From positions 864,016 to 928,015 of the forward strand of contig RPFO01000078.1 of assembly GCA_009746045.1 (NCBI GenBank): 64,000 nucleotides of DNA, in the 5' to 3' direction. Below the pieces are notes generated by a model. It saw nothing but the letters and a program-made list of their open reading frames with translations, was not told where the DNA came from and did no database searches. Position 1 is the stretch's first letter, and each line of letters starts with the position of its first letter. This stretch comes from Mesostigma viride. Its lineage: Eukaryota > Streptophyta > Mesostigmatophyceae > Mesostigmatales > Mesostigmataceae. Position numbers and translations under genes: made by a program. This document shows positions 11,441 through 23,200 of the stretch, one piece after another.

Positions 11441-11569
11441 ACAGTTAATTTAGCTATAAAACAACCTAGCATGATATATCACCTGGGGTAGGCGTTCCTA
11501 TCGGCCAGGAGAGTGTCCAGTTGTAAGCACCACTGCTGCGATCGCTCTCCCGCCACGAGGAATCACCCA

Positions 11570-11640
11570 CAGTGAAATAAAATTAAATTGTAACATGACT
11601 CCGTGGGGAGATCATGTAGCACGTATTCCTTTGCTCGATG
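11570..11640 (-). repeat. Retroelement-associated end sequence, inverted relative to 47885-47945
   Basis: 'catgactccgtggggagatc' followed by 'atgtagcacgtattcc' is the reverse complement of 'gatctcccaacggagtcatg' and its context at about 47885-47945. Each copy is bordered by an A/T-only stretch on the same relative side ('aaataaaattaaattgtaa'). It may be the 3' end of the retrotransposon whose coding remnants lie nearby. Confidence 0.65.
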
Positions 11641-12491
11641 GAAATAAATACCCCTAATATTTATCGCCCAGGCAGCCCACTGGGGGCATATGCCTTGTAT
11701 TACAGTAGTCTCAGTTTGAATAGGCAACCACGAATGCAGGCATGTTGTCAGGGTGCCAGGAGTACAAAACCTTTTTTATTTCCAAGAATTACCAACAATT
11801 TCTTGCACGAATATTTGGCATGAATATCGGAATGACTATTCTTGGCATGGCGAGTTCAAAAGCCATGTCGCAAATCACGAACAAGCTAGAGAGAATGTAC
11901 AAAAATAGGCATGTAGTGGCCCCAAGTACACAGGGTAAACAGGCTCCACCGACAGCCAGCAGTAGTGGCCATGCACTAGGCAGCTCAGCCAAGAATAGCT
12001 GTGTGCACGTACTCAAAACTTACACACTACACAATCCATGGGGTCTTCTAATCGATGAAACCCCATGTGGTAGAGCCCTAACCCTCACATTCCAAAATAA
12101 TCTACCCATGCGAGCACGAGACCATGCCACAATGACAGGCATGAAACTGGCTCCCAGGCATGCAAACAAACTTTTCTCCTCCAATTGCACACACACTTGC
12201 TGTAGAAATATCACAGTGGAGATAGCAGCTCAGCTATCGTAAGTAGACTTCTTGCTAGCGCCCACAAACCAGGTATATCTGGTTCCACCACGATACAGTT
12301 GACTGATACGCATGGCCGCCATAGTCCATGGTAGGATGGTCACCTGGGCCACCCTGTCAGCTTGATGATCTAAAATTCACACTCGTAAGAATGTTATAGA
12401 AAGGGAGCTGTAAGCATCAACCTTCTCAAACCGCAACATAACATAATACTACTCTAAGTTAACGTAATACTACTGTAAGTTAACATTTCCT
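11641..12491. other. Spacer behind the histidine kinase stop
   Basis: An open frame of 166 codons (11742-12242, +) has no recognisable domain and biased His/Thr/Lys composition. I do not support it as a gene. The interval probably includes the 3' UTR of the minus-strand kinase, whose stop is at 12492. Confidence 0.3.
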
Positions 12492-15400
12492 TTAAACCGT
12501 TGGGCTGTTCCGCCGGTAGACGAGTGCCTCCACCGTGGCCTTGAGGCTCTCCGCATTGATGGGCTGCTCCACGCACACGCAAGGCGTTTCCCCCCCCCCC
12601 ACACACACACACAACATGGCACAAAGGAGCATGGTAAGCGCACATGGTAGGATGTTGGAGCCAGCCAGCGGAGGATGTAGAAGTACAAACGGGTCAAGCC
12701 TGCTGTCCATGGGATAACCACTCCTGATCAGCATCAGGAGTGGCATCAGGAGTACGCTTGTCAAGGCCAGTGTGCAAAACCCTGTGCTGCAGAACCAGTT
12801 CTCGCCATTGTCGCAGCTCCCACTCAAGAATCCTGCCCCAATCAAGAAGATATTAGACCAAGCGTGATTAACGCGATAATCCAGAGTTCACACACTAGGC
12901 ACAACACTGAACACAGACATAAATACGTAGTTCAGATGGTAATGAGTTTAGCGGACCCACCCATCTCTTGGCCTGTTACACACACAGGCCTTAGGTATAT
13001 CTCAGGAATAGCTCTCAAAGGCCACCACCGTATACACAAGCACATCTAGCCCCACCCACCCTGACGAAGCATAACGATTTGTCCATGCTGGACTGCATGC
13101 ACCTGTTTCCATGGCCCCCACCGCTCACGCTGCCACATTCGCAATCCAGTCCACCTCGCACTCCAGCCCACCTCGCAATCGGTCCACCGATGAGCAACTT
13201 GTCCATGCCATGAACTTGTCCCACTCCCACGCCCCATCTATTCTGTTCCTGTGCAAACGGCTGCCTTACTTGCATCCCACCCACCTTGATGAGGAACTTA
13301 TCCATGCCGGCCTGAATGCACTGGTTGCGGTCAGACGGCATGGCCGACGCGGTGAGCGCCACGATGGGCGTGCGCCGCCCCTTGCTGGCCTCAAAGTCGC
13401 GGATCTGCTTGGTCGCGCCGCAGCCGTCCAGCACCTGCCAGGGTGAGTTTGTGGAGGGGGGCAGTGGCAAAGGGAGAGGGACAAAAGTGGGTGGGTGGGT
13501 GGTGGGTGGGTGGGTGGGTGGGTGGGTGGGTGGGTGGGTGGGTGGGTGGGTGGGTGGGTGGGTGGGTGGGTGGGTGGGTGGGTGGGTGGGTGGGTGGGTG
13601 GGTGGGTGGGTGGGTGGGTGGGTGGGTGGGTGGGTGGGTGGGTGGGTGGGTGGGGGTGGGTGGGTGGGTGAGTGGGTGGGTGGGTTGGTTAGGGGGGTGG
13701 GGGTGGGGAGGGATGCGGGCGGGCGGGCGGGCGGGTGCGACATAACCTGGGTAGACATGCACGTGCTTGAACCAGAAGCATCTGCACATCCATGGGAATA
13801 GGGTCCCTGTTCGATCCACTGTGGCTAACATTGACAGCAACTATGACTATGACTTGATAAATACGCGAGCATAACCCCACAGGCATCAACATGAGGCGCC
13901 TAATGTTCAAGGGCACGATGCCTTCACTGACGTGCCTGGCCGTTATTTACATCTCTAATAAGGTAATACCATGATCTCAAACCCACCGGCATCTGCACGT
14001 CCATGAGGATGACGCCAAACTCCTAACTACCAAATGTCTAATGAACTGCTACTAGACTATTATAGTTAGAGTTTGTCGATGCACCACCCACCGGCATCTG
14101 CACGTCCATGAGGATGAGGTCAAACTCCTTCTCATGCACCGCCGCGACCGCCTCGGCCCCATTGTCCGCCAAAGAGACACGCGCGCCCAGCTTCTGCAGC
14201 ATGAGGTAGGCCACCTTTTGGTTCACCGGGTTGTCCTCGGCGACCAAAACAGAACACCCTTCCACCAAATTCAACGGCTTTGCGAACCGTCGCTCGTCCT
14301 CCTCCTCATCCGTCTCATCCTTCCCGCCCCCTCGGTCGCCCTCGACATCCCCCTGCCCGCTGCCCTCGTCCACATCCCTCCGCACCCCCTCCTGCTTGCT
14401 GTGCTGGCGCCCATCGTCAAACATGAGCTCCGCCGCGCGCGATTTCGCGTGCGGGCGGTTGTTGGGCGATGCCGGGTCCACCCCCTCCCCTGCATACACC
14501 CCGCTGCCGTGCCCCGGCCCGTCCTGCTTTCGGCTGTAGGCCCCCCCTTTCCACCACCCGGCCTGTTTTGCATCCGTCTCCAGTTGAGCCTTGGCCCCAG
14601 CCGCGGCCATCGCACGCTGCCGATCCATACCCGCCAGCTGCAACTTGGTCACCGCCAGCTCTCTCTCGGCACTCATGGCCGCGGTAATTCCCGAACTGGC
14701 ATAACCACTGCCGCCGTACGCGTGGCCCTGGGCGATTGTCGACCCGTTGGCGCCGCTGTCCTGCTGGTGGTTGGCACCCAGGGCCGCCCCTCGCTTGAGC
14801 ATGGATGCAGAGGCCAGCGCGGCAGGGGACGTGGCCAGCAGCCAGCGCACGAGCCCCTCCCGCCGGTTGCTGGTGAGCGGCTTGGTCACGTAGATCGAGC
14901 TGTGCGGGTCGGGGCGTACCTCCAGCAAGGCCTTGCGGATCGCCTTGGGGGCGCCAGGTGGTACCATCCACACGAGCCGCACGTAGGGGGGGATGCTGGA
15001 CAGGCCTTGCTGGATGGCCTTGGGGTCGAGCGTGTTGCGTTCCTGGATTGGGGGGTGGGGTGGCGGGAGGGGAGAGGAAGTGTGTGTGGGGGGGGGGGAG
15101 ACACGGGGGTGGGGCAAATGTCATGGGTTAGAGGATGAGGGGACAGAAATCCAACGGCTGGAGGTAGAGGAGGCAGGGGGGAAGGGAAGGGGGGGAGAAA
15201 ATTGTCCGGTGGTGAGGAAGGGGGGCAGCAGGGGGAGAAGAATGGGGGGGGCAGGGCCCCATGTTGAACGCAACGCCCAGCGAGAAGGGGCAAAGCGGCT
15301 TGCAGGCATATGCATGGGGAATGTTTCTTTACTCAGTTTGAGAACACACAGGGGGAGGGCAGGCAGGACAGGAGTCAGGCTTACCAACACCACGGCACAA

Positions 15401-18400
15401 AACCTCGGGTATGTAGACAGATTTCACAGGGACTGCCACTCACCTGCCCCAGCAGCCCTTTCGCGCCCAGCACCTCCAGAATGTGGTTGCTGTCCAACAC
15501 CACAAAGTCAAACCGGCGACCGTGCCCACTCGACGACGCCCCGCCCCCGCCCCCGCCCTCCCCTGCCCCTGTCCTCCCCTGCCCGCCAGGCATCATCCAA
15601 GGAAACATGATCGACGCATCCGCCGTGGCCACGCTGCCGCCCCCCGGCACAAACCAGCCCGCCAAGGCGGACCGTGGCGACGAAGAACTCGCGCACGTGT
15701 TCACGCCCTCAGCTGCGCCACCCCCATGCGCCATGCTCCCCGGGGGACCCCCCCCCCCCCCCCCCCAGCCCCATGCTGGCCATGCCCGCCATCGCCGCGG
15801 CCACCGCCCCAGTCCCCGCGCCGGAACTAGTCATGGGCGACGGCTGGCGACCGCACGCGTTGGGCCGGCCGAGGCTGAAGCTCCTCCAGACGGGAAAACC
15901 GCGACGGAGGGACATGGAGAGGCGGCCGCTCCCCCCGCTGCTGTTGCCGCCCCCGCTGGCTGCGGCCGCTGGACCAGCAGCGCCCTCTGAGGCGGCGGCG
16001 CTGCCCCCCCCGTGGGTGCTGACGCTGTGCCGGGGGCTGGCCTGCTGGCTGCGCGCCTTGCGCTGGGAGGTGGCGGTGACGGTTGCGAGGAACGCCGACG
16101 TGGATAGCTGCGAGTCGCCAATTCTTTTGTTGCTGTTGCTGCTGCTGTTGCTATTGCCGATGCTGGCATCCGAGCCGGTGTTGCCGCGGACCGAAGAAGA
16201 TGGGCCGCGGATGGTTGCTTCGGTGGATGTGGACCGTACGAGAGGCATCGGGGGCGGGAAGGCGGCTGCGCCACTGTTGGGCATCCCTGCAGTGCCGTCC
16301 CTCCCACTCGCGTTGACCCACATGCCCGAGCTCCCATGCATGCTCTTGTCCAGCGTGACGCTGGTGGCCCAGCTGTTGGCCGTGACGCTGCTGCTGCAGC
16401 TGGTCGGGTCGTCGTAGGGGCCGTCGTGGCCGGCGCCAGCGAGCCACACGTCCGCAAAGGCCTGCGAGGGGATCCGGGATCCATCCCCGCCACGAGACAT
16501 GTGACAAAGCATTTGACAATTGACTTGACAATTAGTTTGACTATTAATCCAACAATTATGTTGATACCTACATTGACAGCTAATCCAACAGTTAACGCAA
16601 CAAACAATCCAAGCATTGATTTCACAATTAAGTCCGCAATCGTCTCGATGATTAAATCGACAGTTACCGTGGACTGCCAGTAACCCCCCTCCCTGCCAGG
16701 TGGTTTACCCACCCACAATATCTCGGCATATCCGATTTGAGCTCGCGATAGCTCGATGGAAAGGCCTCACCAAGCGCATCCAAGAACTTGAATACCACAC
16801 AAAAACAGATACCATTCCTGCGATTGCTAGCTCGTATTTGTGGCTTTTCCAAGAGTGGCCATTTTAGCCCCAAACGGTCCTTCCCATGATCCTTTGTGAG
16901 TTTTCTTGCTCAAGCGGGTGTCCTCGCTCTGAAATAAGCGACCCACAAAACCCCAGCATTTTAGGGAAACATCTGAATAGTGGGCATTTTTGCTTACGAG
17001 GTTGTGTTTGACTTCAACTTTCAACGTGAGCTAGCCACCTCTACCCACTCGTGCCAAGAAAACTCACAAAGGATCATGGGAACCACCCTCTGGGGCTGAA
17101 ATGACACTCTTGGACGAGCTAGTGACCGCAGGAACGTTCTGTTTCTGTTTCTGCTTCGCTGTTGTTTCTGTTGTTATTTCTTATTTTTATTTTGTTCTTG
17201 GTCTTGGTCTTGTCCTTGTCCTTGTCCTTGTCCTTGTCCTTGTCCTTGTCCTTGTCCTTGTCCTTGTCCTTGTCCTTGTCCTTGTCCTTGTCCTTGTCCT
17301 TGTCCTTGTCCTTGTCCTTGTCCTTCTCCTTCTCCTTGTCCGTGTTGTTGTTGTCGTTGTCCTTGTTCTTGTCCTTGTGTCGTAACTCGTACTGGTGTTT
17401 CTGGATACTTTCCATGAGACCTTGTGTTTGAGCTACAAATCGGATATGGCTAGATGTAATTGATGGTGAATCGGATTTGCCTGGGTTCTCACCAAACCAC
17501 CTGACAGGGATGGGGGCTACCGCCGGTCCACATTAATCAGACGAATAATCGAACAGTTCATTTGACAATTGAGTTGACAGTAGATTCAACAGTTAATGCG
17601 ACAAGTAATACGGCAGCCGATTCAACAGTTCATGCGACAAGTAATACGGCAGCCGATTCAACAGTTCATGCGACAAGTAATACGGCAGCCGATTCAACAG
17701 TTCATGCGACAAGTAATACGGCAGCCGATTCAACAGTTCATGCGACAAGTAATACGGCAGCCGATTCAACAGTTCATGCGACAAGTAATACGGCAGCCGA
17801 TTCAACAGTTCATGCGACAATTAATTCAACACTCAAGTTTGACAGATAATCCGACAACTGATTCGGAAAATGATCCAGCAATTCATTCAACAATTGATTC
17901 GATGAGTAGATCGTGTCACACACCACCAGAGCCAAACAGACCGACAAAGCGGACGCGAATAGACCACGACAGAAGAGGGTCCCCCCAAGCGTGACAATCT
18001 CTTTATGACACTACGCTAGTGCACGCCCCTAAGAGACTCACAATCGCCCCTTCTTAGATGCTGTACTTCATTCGGTGGACGCTCACCTGTGCGTCCTCCG
18101 CACCAATCTTTTTACCACACTACTGCACTAAGTCAACTCTACTCTACTCTACTCCACTCCACTCCACTCCACTCCACTCCACTCCACTCCACTCCACTCC
18201 ACTCCACTCCACTCCACTCCACTCCACTCCACTCCACTCCACTCCACTCCACTCCACTCCACTCCATTGCACTGCACTGCACTGTACTGCACTGCACTGC
18301 ACTGCACTGCACTGCACTGCACTGCACTGCACTGCACTGCACTGCACTGCACTGCACTGCACTGCACTGCACTGCACTGCACTGCACTGCACTGCACTGT

Positions 18401-19817
18401 ACTGCACTGCACTGCACTGCACTGCACTGCACTGCACTGTACTGTACTGTACTGTACTGTACTGTACTTTACTATACTATACTGTACTATAGGACACCCG
18501 CGATCCTCATCCCACCCTTACCTGTGTGTCGATACATGCACATCACACAATCACTGTACTAACTAAATCAACCACCCTAAAACACGCCCGTGGTCCCATC
18601 CCCCCCCTCACCCGCGCGTCCCTACATCCGTGAAGTCCTCCCCCACCTGCTCGTCCACAGTTGTATAACGCCCATCATAATGCCCCCCCTCACCTGCGCG
18701 TTTACTCACAAAACTATCGATCAAAGCGATCCATTCACAAAACTAGGATACCACCAGCGTACCTGAGCATCCACGGTGACTATCTCCGCGCCCTTGCGCC
18801 GAATCAGCTCCGCCGTGAGAGACATCGACAGCCCCTTCCCCACAAAGAAACCGTACAGCCCCGCCAGCGGTGGCGGCGTCGGCGCCGGTTTCTTCACAGG
18901 TGCCGACTCGCCGGTGGGTGGCCCTGTGGATTGCGGGGGAGCACCCGCCAGAGACGGTGAGGGCTGCGCTTGGGAAGCCGAGGACGCAGAGGGCGCTTGC
19001 GACCCGGACGTTAACTGTGTTTGCTGTGCGGATGACGGCAGTAATGTGGAAGTGCCGCTTTCCTTGGGAGACAAGAGGCTCTCCTTGGCCACCGCGGACG
19101 CATGGTGGGGGCTCACCCGGCTCCCGCTCAGCGCGCGCTGCAGCATGCCCACCATGCCGCCCGACCCCGAACGGGGGCTGATGGGGGTCGCCCCCGCGGG
19201 CTGACTCGGCACGCGGCGGTACTCCACCGACGCGGACGAGAAGGACCGGGGAGATGAGGGCGTGAGCGTCCACGATCCCGACGCTGACGATGAGGTGGCG
19301 GCAGCAGAGGGCCCCTCAGATGATGACAACGTCGCGGTGTGGGTGATGGTGGAGCACTCAAGGCTGGCGGCAGCACGGGGGGGGGCCAATGCAAGAAATG
19401 CCACGGCAACTTCTTCACCGTGCTGGCTCCCTTCAATCGTCGAGAGGATAAGGTCCGGACCATGGAAGTTGCACACTGGCGGCGGCGGCGGCGGCGGCAG
19501 CGGCGGGGTTTCGCCCCTGGCGCCGCCTGTAGGCACGCCCCCTGCAGGGTTGCCATCGTGCGTGACGTTCGCACACACGTGGGCGACGAGCATGGGGGTG
19601 CTCCTTGTGCCCGGTGCGGAGGACATGTTGGCGGCCGTGCCCTTCATGCTGGCGTTGGCGTCGTGCCCGTTGCCCATGGCTGCCTCCTGAAGGATGCCCA
19701 TGTCACTGAGGTGGTTCGCGTCCACTTTAATGCTGACGACCGAGCCACCGTCCAGGTTCTCAGGGGACGTTGACGATGACTGGGCGCCTGGTGGAGTGTC
19801 ATCCTTGCTGTTGGTAC

Positions 19818-19884
<67 letters not shown>

Positions 19885-20249
19885 CGATGTTGCTGCGGCA
19901 GCACCCGCGTCCTCCTTTCCAACGGGGGCCAGTCCCAGCACGGTAGACAGTGAAGCCGTCTTGGCTAATGGGCTGCTCGCTGTGGCCGCCCCCGTCCCAT
20001 CCCCCCCCTGCCTCTGCCCTTTGCCATCGAGCGGGTAGGGTGGGAGTGCTCCCCCCGGACCCGCCTCCAGAAGCTGCCTGCGAAGCGAATGGGTCGGCGT
20101 GCTAGCAGAAGACTCGTCGAGCGTGCTCGGAGGCAGCACCACGTGCAGGGAGAAGCGCATCCGCGTCTTGACCTCGCCGGGAGGGGGCACGAAGCCGATG
20201 CGGCCGCCCATGGTTGCCACGAGCATTCGAACGATGGCCAGGCCCAGGC
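12492..20249 (-). CDS. Histidine kinase exons 12-16: degenerate receiver with insert, then canonical receiver
   Basis: Receiver 1 begins at the end of exon 12 with LYGFFVGKGLSMSLTAELI, where the usual acidic pair is absent. It is interrupted by about 290 codons of Ser/Gly/Ala/Asn-rich sequence in exon 13 and resumes with RFDFVVLDSNHILEVL (Asp1631) and later SSIYVTKPL, keeping the Asp and Lys positions. Receiver 2 is complete: CSVLVAEDNPVNQKVAYL, FDLILMDVQMP (Asp1960), then VLDGCGATKQIRDFE, PIVALTASAM and MDKFLIK/PI (Lys2014), with the stop 23 codons later. Receiver 2 should accept phosphate from His612. Receiver 1 may be structural. Charged low-complexity sequence separates them. Confidence 0.9.
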
Positions 20250-23200
20250 CTGGTGCCGGTTTCGTTTTGTTTCCGTTGCATCGATTTGAATTATATGGGT
20301 TGTCCACAGTGGTTGGGGGAGGGGGGGGGGGCGAGGGAGGAATTCAGGAGACAGTGATATCAGCGAGCCGAAAGGAATCAGCGAAGGCTAAGGTTTGCGA
20401 GGGCTACCCGTTGGTGGTGATAGCTAAGTGTCCACGATTACTGCCACAATCATATACATTTTGGGGGGCATCCGCCGGCAAAACCCTGATGCATGAGATT
20501 TCTTGTTCGTATGTGCATGCTTCCTGCTCCCGTGTATGGAGCCATACCCATGACCAGATAAGTACATACCTGCTTCCAAAACCAGTCAGCAATAGCGCCG
20601 GTACTCCCTAAACGGCAAAGGGAGACTGGCCATGGCAGATGACCCATCTGAGGAGAAAGTAAGCTACCGAGAGCCAGCACACACCGGTGGCGCCGTATGC
20701 TTGTCTGGCACTAGAGGAAAACAGCCATGCCACATAACGCTGATTCGCCACGAATATGTCCACGCACCGGTGCCGCCGTATTTGCGCGTCGTGCTCAGGT
20801 CGGCCTGGGTGAAGTTCTGGAAGAGCTGCTCCTGCTGGTTGAGGTCCACGCCACAACCGGTGTCGTCCACCTGCAGCCAGACAAGGAGCAGTGAAGGTTT
20901 CGGAGGTCGGCGAGCGTAAGGCCTGTGTGCTGGGAAATCAACCACTGATGAGGCGTCGTCTACCTGCGGCCGGGGAGGCGGTTTTGTTCCTGTGGCACCG
21001 GCAAAGGGCATGAAAGATTATAGAGGACAAACGACATAGGGGGGACTTGGTTCACAACACGGGCACGATTATGCCTTGGGGGCAAGAACTGATGTAATTG
21101 GAAGCGCGTGGTGGCCTGGTGGGAGGCCCTTGACAGCCAAGCTGGGGGGCATATTCCTTTCCTCCCCCTCCCCTTCCTTTCATACATGGTCAATAGGACG
21201 CAGGTTATACGTTGTTCGTTGTTCAAAGTCCGGTCATGTCGCGTAGCGACCATCATTACGGCAACCATGAGCGTGCACACGACGGCTATCCGATGTGCCC
21301 AGGGTCGAGCATGGAACAAGCGTGCCTGACGCAACCAAGCACATACCCCGATCATATCCATATATCAGCGTGGCTGTCCCTGAGCTCGCAGGGGCGCGGC
21401 CATGCGTTCGATACTTTTTGTTTACCTCAAATAGAAACCCTAGAAACTTCGTGACTGACCCCCGCGTTCCTGCCTGTTCAGTGCGTGATAGTGTGTGATA
21501 GTGTGTGATAGTGTGTGGTAGTGTGAGTGTGTGCCTTTTTATTTTCGTGACCGGCGAGGGGTCGGTCACGAAGTTTCTAGCCTAGCCTTAAGCAAGAGCA
21601 AAGAAGTGGGGTCAAACTGTACTCACCTCGAATATCGGATCGGCACTACGTATTCCGACGTCTAATTGACCTTCCACTCACCCCCAACACCAGATTGGCA
21701 CGATGTACTCAGAAACGTGATCGACCTTCTACTCACCTCGAATATCAGCTTGGCGGCGCGAGCCTGCAGGACAGCCTGGCGCACCGCAGCGCACGTCTGC
21801 GCGGGCAGCATGTGGGCAGGGTCCGCCCCCTCGGGGGCCATCCAGCCCCGCAGCAGCACGTAGCCCTTGGCCGTGAACTTGACCGCGTTGCTGCGGACAA
21901 GTAAGGCAGGTGAATAGCATGAAGCACATGGACAGCAAAAGGCAAATGAATAGCAAAAGGCAAATAAATAGCACCAAACATAAACTGGGTGGAGGAATCT
22001 AACATGAACTTGACCGCACAGCTGCGAACAAATATATCAAAGATATTTATATCTAGCGTGAAGAATTGCATAATAATCAAGTGGACGGATGGCATGCAGG
22101 AGATGAATGCAATTCAGCAGAGGAACACGGCGCTAAGAGCAGACAGCACGAGGCAACAGCACCTTTATTATTGTTACGGGTGACACAAGCCGAGGTGATC
22201 GAGCCATGGAGCCATGGAGGGCACCGGGGGGAGCTTGAGATGACGACAGGCCTCAAGGGGGGGGGGCGGGCATACAAGTGTTGATACTACTAGATAAGGG
22301 CATACAAGACGTGCTGATACAAGTGTTGATACAAGTAGATAAGGGCATACAAGACGTGTTGATACTAGTGTTGATACTAGTAGATAAGGGCATACAAGAC
22401 GTGTTGATACTAGTAGATAAGGGCATACAAGACGTGTTGATACTAGTGTTGATACAAGTGTTGATACTAGTAGATAAGGGCATACAAGACGTGTTGATAC
22501 TAGTGTTGATACTAGTACATAAGGGCATACAAGACGTGTTGATACTAGTAGATAAATTTCTATCACATGGATCGTGGTCCCATGGATCTGTGATGGCTAT
22601 ATATGTGGTGGTCTCATGGATCTGTGATGGCTATATATGTGGTGGTCTCATGGATCTGTGATGGCTATATATGTGGTGGTCTCATGGATCTGTGATGGCT
22701 ATATATGTGGCGGTCTCATGGATCTGTGATGGCTATATATGTGGTGGTCTCATGGATCTGTGATGGCTATATATGTGGCGGTCTCATGGATCTGTGATGG
22801 CTATACATGTGGCGGTCTCATGGATCTGTGATGGCTATATATGTGGCGGTCTCATGGATCTGTGATGGCTATATATGTGGTGGTCTCATGGATCTGTGAT
22901 GGCTATATATGTGGCGGTCTCATGGATCTGTGATGGCTATATATGTGGCGGTCTCATGGATCTGTGATGGCAGACAAGTGGACAAGGCAGGGCCAACGAA
23001 GGGCACACCATTCGTGGCTTCCTGCTTCGGTTATCGAGCTGGTGCCAGGGTACCCTATCCGACATGGCCAGCCATGTCTACCCCACTCCTGGTACTTGCA
23101 ACAACTGCTTTTTTTCAAGGCTGGGTGCAGCGAAACGCACGAGACGCGAGAGAGCTGCAAACACGATGCGTGGTGGGAGCGACGCATCCGCACACAACTT

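Noticed and set aside
11742-12242. 166-codon plus-strand gene
   Set aside because: No domain, no supporting splice context, and it lies in the probable 3' UTR of the minus-strand kinase.
14134-15138. 334-codon plus-strand frame opposite kinase exon 14
   Set aside because: The minus strand here encodes a receiver domain with all key residues. The plus frame is its GC-rich shadow.
17562-17849. Possible CRISPR array
   Set aside because: The 36-mers are directly tandem with no unique spacers, and the surrounding DNA is eukaryotic.
22575-22975. Possible CRISPR array or repeat-protein gene
   Set aside because: A 34-mer tandem array without spacers. It is intronic by the phase-consistent kinase model.
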